Below the pieces are notes generated by a model that searched no databases, was not told the DNA's origin, and was given only the letters and a program-made list of their open reading frames with translations. From positions 1 through 18,055 of the forward strand of contig CAZUGK010000081.1 in assembly GCA_964619815.1 (NCBI GenBank): a stretch of DNA of 18,055 nt. Reading direction: 5' to 3'. Shown piece after piece: positions 6,737 to 14,097 of this stretch. The position numbers were made by a program, and so were the translations under genes. The DNA comes from BRH-c25 sp964619815. Its GTDB lineage: Bacteria; Bacillota; Clostridia; Lutisporales; Lutisporaceae. Position 1 is the stretch's first letter. The number at the start of each line of letters is the position of its first letter.

Positions 6737-8354
6737 AATTCTCCTCCTCGTCAAACATCACTTTCAATATATTTGCGCCCAACATTCTAGGCAGTATAAC
6801 CGGCTTTTTACTTATTGTCCTTACCATGTCCCTCATTTCCATGGTAAATCCCATGCAGTCCATCACAATTACAGAAATATCCTTGCTATTGCCTAAATCC
6901 TTGGCTGCTGATTTCAGCAGGTTTATATCCTTATATGGAGAGGCTGCAACAATTGTCGGGTTGAATTCCTTATAATCCCTCATAGTTTCTATAGCCTGTT
7001 CAGGCTCTGGAACTATTACGCCGATATTTTTTATATTCAGCCCGGAGATAACAGACTTAACCAGTTTACCAGGTTCTATAAGTATGCCTTTATAACTTAT
7101 GCCTGTGAAAAAACCGGTGCAAAAAAGCAAAATCTTTTCTACTCCTTCTGCTTCAAATTCACTTATACGCCTTTTTATTTCCTGAAAAACCTTCTCTGAA
7201 TTCATTATTACTGTTTCACCGGTCCTCAGATTGGAGGTCAGTATTTCCCCTCCATCTACCGGCTTGAATTTATCAACAATATCCTTATAATCGTAGGGAT
7301 CTAATGCTCCCTTTTCGATCACCTCAAAATTCGGCCCCAGGAGTTTTTCAATTTCTTCTTTTACTCCCTCAGCTCCAGAATGTGCTATCCTCACTATTCC
7401 AACCTTTATCCTGTCTATTTCACCCTTTCCAAAGGTTTTCAGACGCTTCATATCACCATATAGGTTGACCATATGTTCATATTCATCTGTATTATAGAAG
7501 GAGCACATGCCTTTGCCAAAGTCCTTTGCCACTTCAACACAAAACCTGGCTGTCTGTTCTATATCAGAAAAATGGCTGGCTCCTGTTGCACACCCTGCCG
7601 CAGCTGTTTCTGTGGTAATTGCCACACCCACTACAGGAGCTTCTGTAACTACTGCAGGCTGCAGTATACTGTTTAAATGCGATAGCCCGTTTCCATATGG
7701 TGTTATATCCTGAGTTGCCAGTGGAAATACAACAGGCATCTTACCTGTCACCCTTTTCATGATTTCAAGCAAGTCATCGCTTACATTTAATATATATCCG
7801 TTTTTTACTGTATTCGATATAGCAAAGCCTTTATAATTTATGACCATGTTTCCTTTAGTTGTATCTATAGATAATATGACATCCATATCGGAGTATACGG
7901 TATATTGGTTTATGATGCTGTCCGATACCGGTGAGTCCATAAAATATACAGGCAGTTTTTCTATAATAGGAGCATCAGGACATATATGGGTAGACACTAT
8001 TACATCGCAGTCTAAATAATCGCCCTTAGAATGCATATCAGCAAGCTTTAGGGCAGCAGACAGTGCAGCTAAGGCACCATCTCCGTCTGAAACGAAGCCG
8101 GTGATCCCAGGTCTTGCTCCTAAGCCTCCCAAGGTTCCTAATATACCTAAAGTAGGCTTATTTCCGCCTATTGATTTTCCTTTTTTACCGGGTATAAGTA
8201 CTTTTATAAAATCTGTTTTCCCTTTTTCTCCGACTACAGTATCTATTGAAATTGTGATATCTTCATACTTTTCGAATAGCTTCAGCACATGGTCTCCACA
8301 TACATTTGGTGAATCCAATATGTCAAAAAGCTCCATAACCTGTTTAAGCAGCAT
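6723..8354 (-). CDS. DUF1177-AroM fusion protein
   Basis: A 543-residue two-part protein. Residues 1-308 match DUF1177: LKQVMELFDILDSPNVCG at the start, GEKGKTDFIKVLIPG (42-56), SDGDGALAALSAALKLAD (89-106), STHICPDAP (121-129), LSIDTTKGN (161-169), TQDITPYGNG (214-223) and GCATGASH (254-261). Residues about 316-535 match the AroM family: KVGIVRIAHSG (317-327), KGALDPYDY (348-356), ILLFCTGFF (408-416), GVIVPEPEQ (445-453) and VMDCMGFTMEMRDMV (497-511). I recognise the two as families usually encoded by separate genes, so this is a fusion. Neither half has an assigned reaction; AroM looks related to the Asp/Glu/hydantoin racemase fold, with Cys412 and Cys500 as a possible pair. GGAGG lies 9 nt before the ATG. 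It is cotranscribed with the transporter genes and overlaps DUF917. Confidence 0.88.
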   Translation of the reverse strand: MLLKQVMELFDILDSPNVCGDHVLKLFEKYEDITISIDTVVGEKGKTDFIKVLIPGKKGKSIGGNKPTLGILGTLGGLGARPGITGFVSDGDGALAALSAALKLADMHSKGDYLDCDVIVSTHICPDAPIIEKLPVYFMDSPVSDSIINQYTVYSDMDVILSIDTTKGNMVINYKGFAISNTVKNGYILNVSDDLLEIMKRVTGKMPVVFPLATQDITPYGNGLSHLNSILQPAVVTEAPVVGVAITTETAAAGCATGASHFSDIEQTARFCVEVAKDFGKGMCSFYNTDEYEHMVNLYGDMKRLKTFGKGEIDRIKVGIVRIAHSGAEGVKEEIEKLLGPNFEVIEKGALDPYDYKDIVDKFKPVDGGEILTSNLRTGETVIMNSEKVFQEIKRRISEFEAEGVEKILLFCTGFFTGISYKGILIEPGKLVKSVISGLNIKNIGVIVPEPEQAIETMRDYKEFNPTIVAASPYKDINLLKSAAKDLGNSKDISVIVMDCMGFTMEMRDMVRTISKKPVILPRMLGANILKVMFDEEENYVKA

Positions 8355-8370
8355 AGCTTTTCACCTCCTA

Positions 8371-10149
8371 TTATTCGTATAAAAAGCACGCTGTGCTGTG
8401 ATTGCTGCTGCATGATTTCATAACTGGAACTTCCTTGCTGCATCTCTCATTGACCATACTGCACCTTGAATGGAATCTGCACCCCGATGGTGGATTTATA
8501 GCGCTGGGTACATTGCCCTCCAATGTAACCAAGGATTCCACACTGCTGTTTTCCAATGTAGGTATGGAATTAAACAGCGCCTTTGTATATGGATGAAGCG
8601 GATTTTTGAATACCTCCGAGGAATCGCCATATTCAACTATTTTACCAAGATACATTACGATGATCTTATCAGCCATATAATTTACGACACTTAAATCATG
8701 AGATATAAGAATATTCGTCAGCATAAGCCTTTCTCTGAGCTCGTCCAAAAGCTCAAGAATCTGTGACTGAGATATTACGTCAATGGAGGAAGTAGGCTCA
8801 TCTAAAACTACAAGCTTGGGATTTACTGCAAGAGCCCTGGCTATGGCTATACGCTGTCTCTGTCCTCCGCTGAACTCGTGCGGATATTTAAAACTGCTGT
8901 TCTTAGGCAAACCTACTAGTTCTAAAAGCTCTTCTACTCTTTTTAAAATGTTCGTAGTATTCAGTTTCTCGTGTACCTTTATGGGTTCTGAAATTATATC
9001 TTTAACAAGCCATCTGGGATTAAGGGACCAATAAGGGTCTTGGAAAACTATCTGAATATCCTTCCTGGTTTTACGCAGCTGACTTTTCTCCAATTCGAAT
9101 ATATTCTTGCCCTCAAACAATACCTGTCCGGAAGTAGGTTCATGCAAATTTAATATGGTATTTACCAATGTTGACTTGCCGCAGCCTGATTCTCCAACTA
9201 TACCGACAACCTCACCCTTATAGATCTTCAAGTCTACATCATCTACTGCCTTGACAAACAGCTTTTCTGCCTTCTTTTTTTTCACCGGGAAGTATTTTTT
9301 CAAAGCTTTTACTTCAAGAATCACACTGTCCCGCTCTTTTTCTTTTTTGTCTGCATTATCGCCTTTAGTTACAGCATCAATGAGGAGCTTCGTATATTCA
9401 TGTTTTGGCGCCTTAAGAAGCTCACCAACGGGCCCTTGCTCTACGATTTTGCCATTATGCAAAATTCCGATTTCATCGCAAAAGGTGGATACAAGGCTTA
9501 GATTATTGGCTATAAAAAGTACTGTAACTCCGAATTTCTTTTGCAACTCCTTCATTAGCTTCAAAATACTTGCCTGTATTGTAACATCAAGATTTCGTGT
9601 AGGCTCGTCAGCGATCAGAAATTCAGCGCCGCAGACCAAGGCCATCGCTATTATTATCCTCTGTCTTTGCCCTCCGCTAAGCTGATGCGGATATTTTTCC
9701 ATAATATCATCGGCATCAGGAAGCTTAACCGTTTGAATCATTTCAACAGCCTTTTTATATGCCTCCTTTTCATGCAGCTTTTGATTTTGCTTTATAATCT
9801 GTATCATTTGATATCCCACTGTAAAAACCGGATTCAAGGTTGACATGGGGTCCTGGAATATCATTGCTATACGGTTCCCTCTATATTTTTCCGCCAGCTC
9901 TTTGTTTTTCTTCTTAAGAAGGTCTTCCTCGTTAAAAATGATTTCCCCACTTTTTATTATTCCCGGAGGGCACTGCAAAAGTCCCATTATGGTAAGGGCA
10001 AGAACAGTCTTACCGGAGCCGCTTTCTCCTACTATGCCGTAGGTCTTACCCTTTTCAATCTTTATGCTGTCTATATCCAGTATTGTTTGCTGCTTTTCAA
10101 AGGTTCTACAATCAATCTTAAGATTATTAATTTCAAAATAAGCCCTCAA
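8371..10149 (-). CDS. Fused Opp/Dpp-type ABC transporter ATPase (two ATP-binding domains)
   Basis: 592 residues join OppD-like and OppF-like halves, as in GsiA or YejF. Half 1: Walker A GESGSGKT (41-48), Q-loop Gln99, LSGGQ (157-161), Walker B IADE (179-182). Half 2: Walker A GESGCGKS (319-326), Q-loop Gln370, FSGGQ (426-430), VVLDE (447-451), H-loop His484 in SHD. Half 1 has FIANN where THD is expected, so its switch histidine is replaced by Asn215. The C-terminal oligo_HPY region carries a cysteine cluster (C557, C563, C570, C580, C588). It powers import through the two permeases encoded upstream. The start is TTG, with a G-rich ribosome binding site just upstream and no nearby ATG. It begins 14 nt after the second permease gene. 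Confidence 0.95.
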   Translation of the reverse strand: MRAYFEINNLKIDCRTFEKQQTILDIDSIKIEKGKTYGIVGESGSGKTVLALTIMGLLQCPPGIIKSGEIIFNEEDLLKKKNKELAEKYRGNRIAMIFQDPMSTLNPVFTVGYQMIQIIKQNQKLHEKEAYKKAVEMIQTVKLPDADDIMEKYPHQLSGGQRQRIIIAMALVCGAEFLIADEPTRNLDVTIQASILKLMKELQKKFGVTVLFIANNLSLVSTFCDEIGILHNGKIVEQGPVGELLKAPKHEYTKLLIDAVTKGDNADKKEKERDSVILEVKALKKYFPVKKKKAEKLFVKAVDDVDLKIYKGEVVGIVGESGCGKSTLVNTILNLHEPTSGQVLFEGKNIFELEKSQLRKTRKDIQIVFQDPYWSLNPRWLVKDIISEPIKVHEKLNTTNILKRVEELLELVGLPKNSSFKYPHEFSGGQRQRIAIARALAVNPKLVVLDEPTSSIDVISQSQILELLDELRERLMLTNILISHDLSVVNYMADKIIVMYLGKIVEYGDSSEVFKNPLHPYTKALFNSIPTLENSSVESLVTLEGNVPSAINPPSGCRFHSRCSMVNERCSKEVPVMKSCSSNHSTACFLYE

Positions 10150-10163
10150 AACTTTCTCCCCCC

Positions 10164-11060
10164 TTAGTTCTTCCTAGTTTTAGGATCCATTATTTCTCTG
10201 AAGCCATCACCCAAAAGGTTAAATGCAAGTACAGTAATAAATATTGCTAAGCCCGGAAAAATGCTATACCACCATGCATTAAGAAAATAATTCCTGCTTG
10301 TGCTTATCATAAGTCCCCATTCCGGTGTCGGCGCTTGGGCTCCCAATCCTAAAAAGCTCAGTGAAGCAATTGTGAGGATAACTCCGCCCATATCCATAGA
10401 AGCCTGAACAATAACGGGAGAGATAGTATTTGGCACTACATGACTGAATATTATCTTCCATTTTGATGTTCCGATGGCTTCCGCCGCCTGTATAAATTTT
10501 CTTTCCTTAAGTGAAACGGCCTGACCTCTTACAAGTCTTGTGTACCAAGGCCACCATGACAAAGCTATGGCAACTATGGCATTGTTCAAGTTCGGTCCTA
10601 CTATTGATACTATGGCTATTGCCAAAAGCAAAGGAGGGAAACTCAGGAATATATCCGTGATTCTCATAATGACTTCATCAACCCATCCACCTATGGACCC
10701 TGCTATGGCGCCCATAGGTACTCCAATGACAAGAGCAAGTCCCACCGCAAGAATTGCGGTAGCCAATGATATTCTTGTCCCATATATTACCCTGCTGAAT
10801 ATATCCCTGCCAAGTTCATCTGTTCCAAACAGGAATTGCCCGGAAGGGGATAGCAGCTTATTGGCAGCATTGGCCTCATCGCTAATATGGCTAGGATATG
10901 GCACAATAAAAGGCGCCAGGATTGCCAGTAATATAATAGCTACTATTATATAAAAGGCTGCCAAAGTTAGATTGTTTTTCTTCAGCAGGTAAAAAGACAA
11001 TCCCATTTCCTTTATTCTAGGTTTGATTATTTTTAAAAGGTTGTTTGATTTAAAAGACAT
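10164..11060 (-). CDS. Opp/Dpp-type ABC transporter permease (OppC/DppC-like)
   Basis: A 298-residue inner-membrane permease of the BPD_transp_1 family, second of the pair. It has the OppC-type N-terminal membrane segment (about 31-53) followed by the FGTDELGRDIFSR signature (78-90). Further hydrophobic helices lie near 98-118, 139-155, 158-173, 222-240 and 264-284. The EAA coupling loop at about 192-210 (QAAEAIGTSKWKIIFSHVVPN) docks on the ATPase. The ATG at 11060 has GGAGG 6 nt upstream. It lies 10 nt after the first permease gene and 14 nt before the ATPase gene. Confidence 0.95.
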   Translation of the reverse strand: MSFKSNNLLKIIKPRIKEMGLSFYLLKKNNLTLAAFYIIVAIILLAILAPFIVPYPSHISDEANAANKLLSPSGQFLFGTDELGRDIFSRVIYGTRISLATAILAVGLALVIGVPMGAIAGSIGGWVDEVIMRITDIFLSFPPLLLAIAIVSIVGPNLNNAIVAIALSWWPWYTRLVRGQAVSLKERKFIQAAEAIGTSKWKIIFSHVVPNTISPVIVQASMDMGGVILTIASLSFLGLGAQAPTPEWGLMISTSRNYFLNAWWYSIFPGLAIFITVLAFNLLGDGFREIMDPKTRKN

Positions 11061-11070
11061 GAGGCACCTC

Positions 11071-12081
11071 CTAAAGCCTTACTCTGGGGTCTAAGGCTAT
11101 TATTATATCTGCCGCCAGATTAAGTATTACATAGCATACCGCCGAGAATATTGTAACTCCGATAATGGCAGGATAGTCCAGTGTAGTCACCGCTGTAGTA
11201 ACATAGCTGCCAAGTCCGGGCCAGCTGAATATTGTCTCAACCAGAAATGTATTTACCAAGGTGTAGCCAAGAGACAAAGTAAGTACTATGGCAGTAGGAC
11301 CAAGAGTATTTTTCAGCGCATAAACCCAAAGTACCTTGCTGTCCTTTAAACCATAGGATTTCGCTGCTGTTATATAATCTTCATTCAAAACCTCTAAAAG
11401 TGCAGATCTTGTCATTCTGGCCACAAGACCTATAGGATAAAGAGCTATTGTAAAGCATGGAAGAATATAGTGCCACAGCGCATCGAAAAATATTGTCCAA
11501 TTTGATGTCAAAATGCTGTCTAAAAGCAGCATCCCGGTAACTCTCGGGATCTCATACATTATTTTTATATCTGTGCTGAGCTGTCCTCCAAGAGGCAATA
11601 TTCCTATCTGATTATAAAAAATCAGTTGTAAAAATAAAGCCACCCAGAATGTCGGCAAAGAAACCGAACCTATAGAAAAAAGTCTGCTTATATGATCTAG
11701 AAGCTTGTCCTTCATTTTTGCAGAATATATACCTAAAGGGATACCAATAATCGTTGCAAAAATAAATGCTATAATAACCAATTCCAAAGTAGCAGGAATG
11801 AAAGTCTTTAATTCTTTTGTAATGGGTTGGTGAGTACGGAGGGAATACCCCAAATCGCCCTTAATGCAATTGTTCAGATATTTCCCAAATTGTACAACCA
11901 TAGGCTTGTCCAATCCCAAATCCTCTTTGGCCTTTTGTATTTGTTCTTCTGTAGCCCTGGGCCCGGCCCATTTTGCGGCCGGATCCGAGGGGATTACTCT
12001 TGCTATTGTAAAGGTAATCGTAATAACACCTAGCAATACTACGATCCCTAATGCTAATCTTTTAAAAATGTAGGATAACAT
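11071..12081 (-). CDS. Opp/Dpp-type ABC transporter permease (OppB/DppB-like)
   Basis: A 336-residue inner-membrane permease, first of the pair. The N-terminus MLSYIFKRLALGIVVLLGV is the usual OppB opening, followed by the IPSDPA block (30-35), the LGLDKPMVVQFGKYL segment (55-69), GDLGYSL (75-81) and an EAA-type loop (about 233-256). The C-terminus FSWPGLGSYV (285-294) and DPRVRL are typical of the family. A longer frame from TTG 12093 exists, but GGAGG (12087-12091) lies 5 nt before ATG 12081, which is the real start. It sits 29 nt after the binding-protein gene and 10 nt before the second permease gene, in one operon. Confidence 0.95.
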   Translation of the reverse strand: MLSYIFKRLALGIVVLLGVITITFTIARVIPSDPAAKWAGPRATEEQIQKAKEDLGLDKPMVVQFGKYLNNCIKGDLGYSLRTHQPITKELKTFIPATLELVIIAFIFATIIGIPLGIYSAKMKDKLLDHISRLFSIGSVSLPTFWVALFLQLIFYNQIGILPLGGQLSTDIKIMYEIPRVTGMLLLDSILTSNWTIFFDALWHYILPCFTIALYPIGLVARMTRSALLEVLNEDYITAAKSYGLKDSKVLWVYALKNTLGPTAIVLTLSLGYTLVNTFLVETIFSWPGLGSYVTTAVTTLDYPAIIGVTIFSAVCYVILNLAADIIIALDPRVRL

Positions 12082-12110
12082 AGTAACCTCCAAAGCTTTA
12101 GCTCTAAATT

Positions 12111-13682
12111 TTATTCATAGTATGAATCGTAAAAGAATACTACACCTTCATATGCAGGATTAGGTTTAAAGCCTTTAAAGTGACTGTCTGTAGCCCATAC
12201 TGATTTATCGTCAAAAGCATGTATAAAATATGACTTGTCCAATATGTCTTTTTGAACTTCAATAATTTTCTTTTCAGCCTCAGCCCTATTGGTTGCACTG
12301 AGTTTATCTGCATCTTCGATTAAAGAATCGAGGTTTTTATCCTTTACATAAGACAGGTTGAATAGTATTTTTTCTTCTGAATGTACAAGGCTGAACATCC
12401 AGCTCATAGGACTTGCATAATCCGGCCACCAGTTCATAAACAAGATGTCCTGCCTGTCCTTTGGATTTGGATTCTTTGATTTTTCCCACACATTATCCCA
12501 GTTCATTTCATGAATCTGCAATTCTACTCCTAACTTCTTCAAGTTAACTTGATAAAGCTGTGCCATATTTCTCAGAGCTTCATTACCGGATGTAAATGTC
12601 ATTTCAAGCTTCAAGCCTTCAGGATTAACTCCTGACTTTTTCAGAAATTCAGTAGCTTTTTCAAGGTTTGTCTCATACTTCATAAGATTTTCATCATGTC
12701 CCCAAAGTCCTCCGGGAACTAAACCAAAGGACTTGTATGCCATACCTTCCTTTACATCATTTATGACTTCGTCATAAGGGAATGCATAACTTAGAGCCCT
12801 TCTGAAATCAGCATTATCAAGAGGCTTCTTTTCCGTATTATAAAAACCTATTATATTTTTCCAGCTTGGACCTTCAATAACACTGACCGCATTGTTATCC
12901 CTCATCGCTTTTATATCAGTAACTGAAAGACCTGTAGTAATTTGAGCTTCTCCTTTTTCAACCAGCTGTCTTCTTGATGAGCTTTCTGAATTTTTCTTTA
13001 TGATGACTCTATCATATTGATTGTCCTTCCAGCCCTTCCAGTAATCATCAAATTTTGCCAGTATGACTTCCTCGCCTTTTGTCACCTTTTGAACCTTATA
13101 AGGGCCTGAACCGGCTTCGTTGCCTTCATTAAACCAGGCGCTGTCCTTCTCTATGGCATTTGGAGATATAATAAATGCTGCATATCCTGCACTGGCAATC
13201 AAGTCTAATGGAGCAGGATATTTCAGAGCAAATTCTACTGTATTTTCATCTACAGCTTTTATTTCATTTACACAGTCCCAAATATATGCCGCTCCCATTT
13301 TTAATTTCATTGTTCTTTCAATGGATTTTTTTACTGCATCCGCATTAAGCATGGCTCCATCATGGAATTTTACGCCTTTTCTTATTTTAAAGGTCCATAC
13401 TGTGCCGTCTTCATTTGCTGTCCATTCTTCTGCCAAAAGAGGTTCAACTTTTTGTGTATTAACATCATATCTTGTCAATGTCTCGTAAATGTTATTAAGC
13501 ACAATTATTCCGTTAGAATATTCGACACTTGGGTCAAAGTCGATGTAAGGTTCTGTGTTAAAAGCATAATACGCTATTTTGGGCTTTTTCTCCGTATTCT
13601 GGGCATTGTTTCCGCCAGAGCAGCCTGTAACGGTCGCTCCAATTATGCATATCAAAAGGATAATGCATATAGCCTTTTTCAT
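12111..13682 (-). CDS. ABC transporter solute-binding lipoprotein, family 5 (Opp/Dpp type)
   Basis: A 523-residue extracytoplasmic binding protein (SBP_bac_5) that delivers substrate to the permease pair. Residues 1-21 are a lipoprotein signal: KK, a hydrophobic stretch and the lipobox VTGC, with Cys21 the predicted lipidated residue. The mature part shows family landmarks such as LAEEWTANEDGTVWTFKIRKGVKFHDG (about 83-109) and the NADFRRALSYAFPYD block. Proteins of this family bind peptides, nickel, glutathione or opines, and this sequence does not tell which. The ATG at 13682 is preceded by GGAGG with a 7-nt spacer. It is the first gene of the operon. Confidence 0.94.
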   Translation of the reverse strand: MKKAICIILLICIIGATVTGCSGGNNAQNTEKKPKIAYYAFNTEPYIDFDPSVEYSNGIIVLNNIYETLTRYDVNTQKVEPLLAEEWTANEDGTVWTFKIRKGVKFHDGAMLNADAVKKSIERTMKLKMGAAYIWDCVNEIKAVDENTVEFALKYPAPLDLIASAGYAAFIISPNAIEKDSAWFNEGNEAGSGPYKVQKVTKGEEVILAKFDDYWKGWKDNQYDRVIIKKNSESSSRRQLVEKGEAQITTGLSVTDIKAMRDNNAVSVIEGPSWKNIIGFYNTEKKPLDNADFRRALSYAFPYDEVINDVKEGMAYKSFGLVPGGLWGHDENLMKYETNLEKATEFLKKSGVNPEGLKLEMTFTSGNEALRNMAQLYQVNLKKLGVELQIHEMNWDNVWEKSKNPNPKDRQDILFMNWWPDYASPMSWMFSLVHSEEKILFNLSYVKDKNLDSLIEDADKLSATNRAEAEKKIIEVQKDILDKSYFIHAFDDKSVWATDSHFKGFKPNPAYEGVVFFYDSYYE

Positions 13683-13757
13683 TATGATTCCTCCCTATCT
13701 TATCTACTTTTTTATTTGTTTTATATATTAACACAAACATCAATGCAGATAACTGTT

Positions 13758-13793
13758 AATATTACAAAAATCGACACTTCATTTTGTAATATT
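13758..13793. promoter_or_regulatory. 12-bp inverted repeat upstream of the transport operon (possible operator)
   Basis: Perfect arms AATATTACAAAA (13758-13769) and TTTTGTAATATT (13782-13793) are separated by 12 bases. The repeat begins where transcription from the candidate promoter at 13798-13825 would start. It could be a regulator site, for instance for the nearby PucR-family protein, or a hairpin at the 5' end of the mRNA. It is followed by AACAG rather than a T-run on the minus strand, so it is not a good terminator. Confidence 0.5.
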
Positions 13794-13797
13794 TATA

Positions 13798-13825
13798 ATT
13801 TTAGATATATTCCGAAAACTATCAA
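13798..13825 (-). promoter_or_regulatory. Candidate promoter of the transport/DUF1177/DUF917 operon
   Basis: On the minus strand TTGATA (-35, 13820-13825, matching four of six consensus bases) and TAAAAT (-10, 13798-13803, five of six) are 16 bases apart. This would give a leader of about 110 nt containing the 12-bp inverted repeat. The surrounding DNA is very A+T-rich, so other -10-like strings exist and this choice is tentative. Confidence 0.4.
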
Positions 13826-14056
13826 GCATAGCTTTTTTAATGCTTCCGACACGTTTTTTATTTCTGGCTAACCTTATTTAAAATATGTGGTTATTTATGC
13901 AAAACTCGTTATTTGACTGTAGTGGTAGAGCTGGTTTATTCGGCACTGGGTAGCTCCCCGGAAAATGGCATAAAGAAAGACGGTCATCATATAGACAACC
14001 GCCTCTAAAAAACACAGATTCATATTTCAGTATTATTCTTTAGAGTATGAATATAT
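13826..14056. other. Intergenic stretch between the transport operon and the insertion sequence
   Basis: Part of the 374-nt gene-free stretch from 13683 to 14056. Here I see the terminator hairpin at 13970-14003 and weak nested inverted repeats (ATTCATA at 14018-14024 with TATGAAT at 14046-14052). The string around 13921-13960 has short GAGCT/AGCTC arms but folds into no RNA class I recognise. No convincing ORF, tRNA or riboswitch was found. Confidence 0.5.
13970..14003 (-). terminator. Rho-independent terminator, probably the original end of the methyltransferase operon
   Basis: On the minus strand GGCGGTTGTC and GATGACCGTC pair along all ten positions (G-U pairs allowed) around a 5-nt loop, and TTTCTTTAT follows. 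It works for transcripts coming from the right. Removing the insertion sequence would place it about 55 nt after the methyltransferase stop codon, which suggests it terminated that operon before the insertion. Confidence 0.65.
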
Positions 14057-14060
14057 TAGT

Positions 14061-14081
14061 TACCTAAGTTTTGTACAAACA
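14061..14081. repeat. Left terminal inverted repeat of the insertion sequence
   Basis: Begins TACCTAAGTT and ends TGTACAAACA with a T at position 11. It matches the reverse complement of the right end at 20 of 21 positions. It contains the palindrome TTTGTACAAA. Confidence 0.85.
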
Positions 14082-14097
14082 AATTCATAATAATTGG

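Noticed and set aside
9251..9685. 144-codon open frame on the plus strand
   Set aside because: It lies wholly opposite the ABC ATPase gene, has no sensible ribosome binding site and its translation resembles no protein family; it is an antisense shadow.
13362..13871. 169-codon open frame on the plus strand running from the binding-protein gene into the intergenic region
   Set aside because: Most of it is antisense to the binding-protein gene, and the rest crosses A+T-rich promoter DNA. The residue composition is not protein-like.
13916..13965. String with a tRNA-like GTGGTAGAGC and short GAGCT/AGCTC arms
   Set aside because: No acceptor stem, T-arm or anticodon arm can be built around it, and on neither strand does it match a riboswitch core I know.
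14018..14052. ATTCATA/TATGAAT inverted repeat followed by six T on the minus strand
   Set aside because: The stem is only seven A+T-rich pairs with a long loop and the T-run is five bases away. The hairpin at 13970-14003 is a far better terminator.
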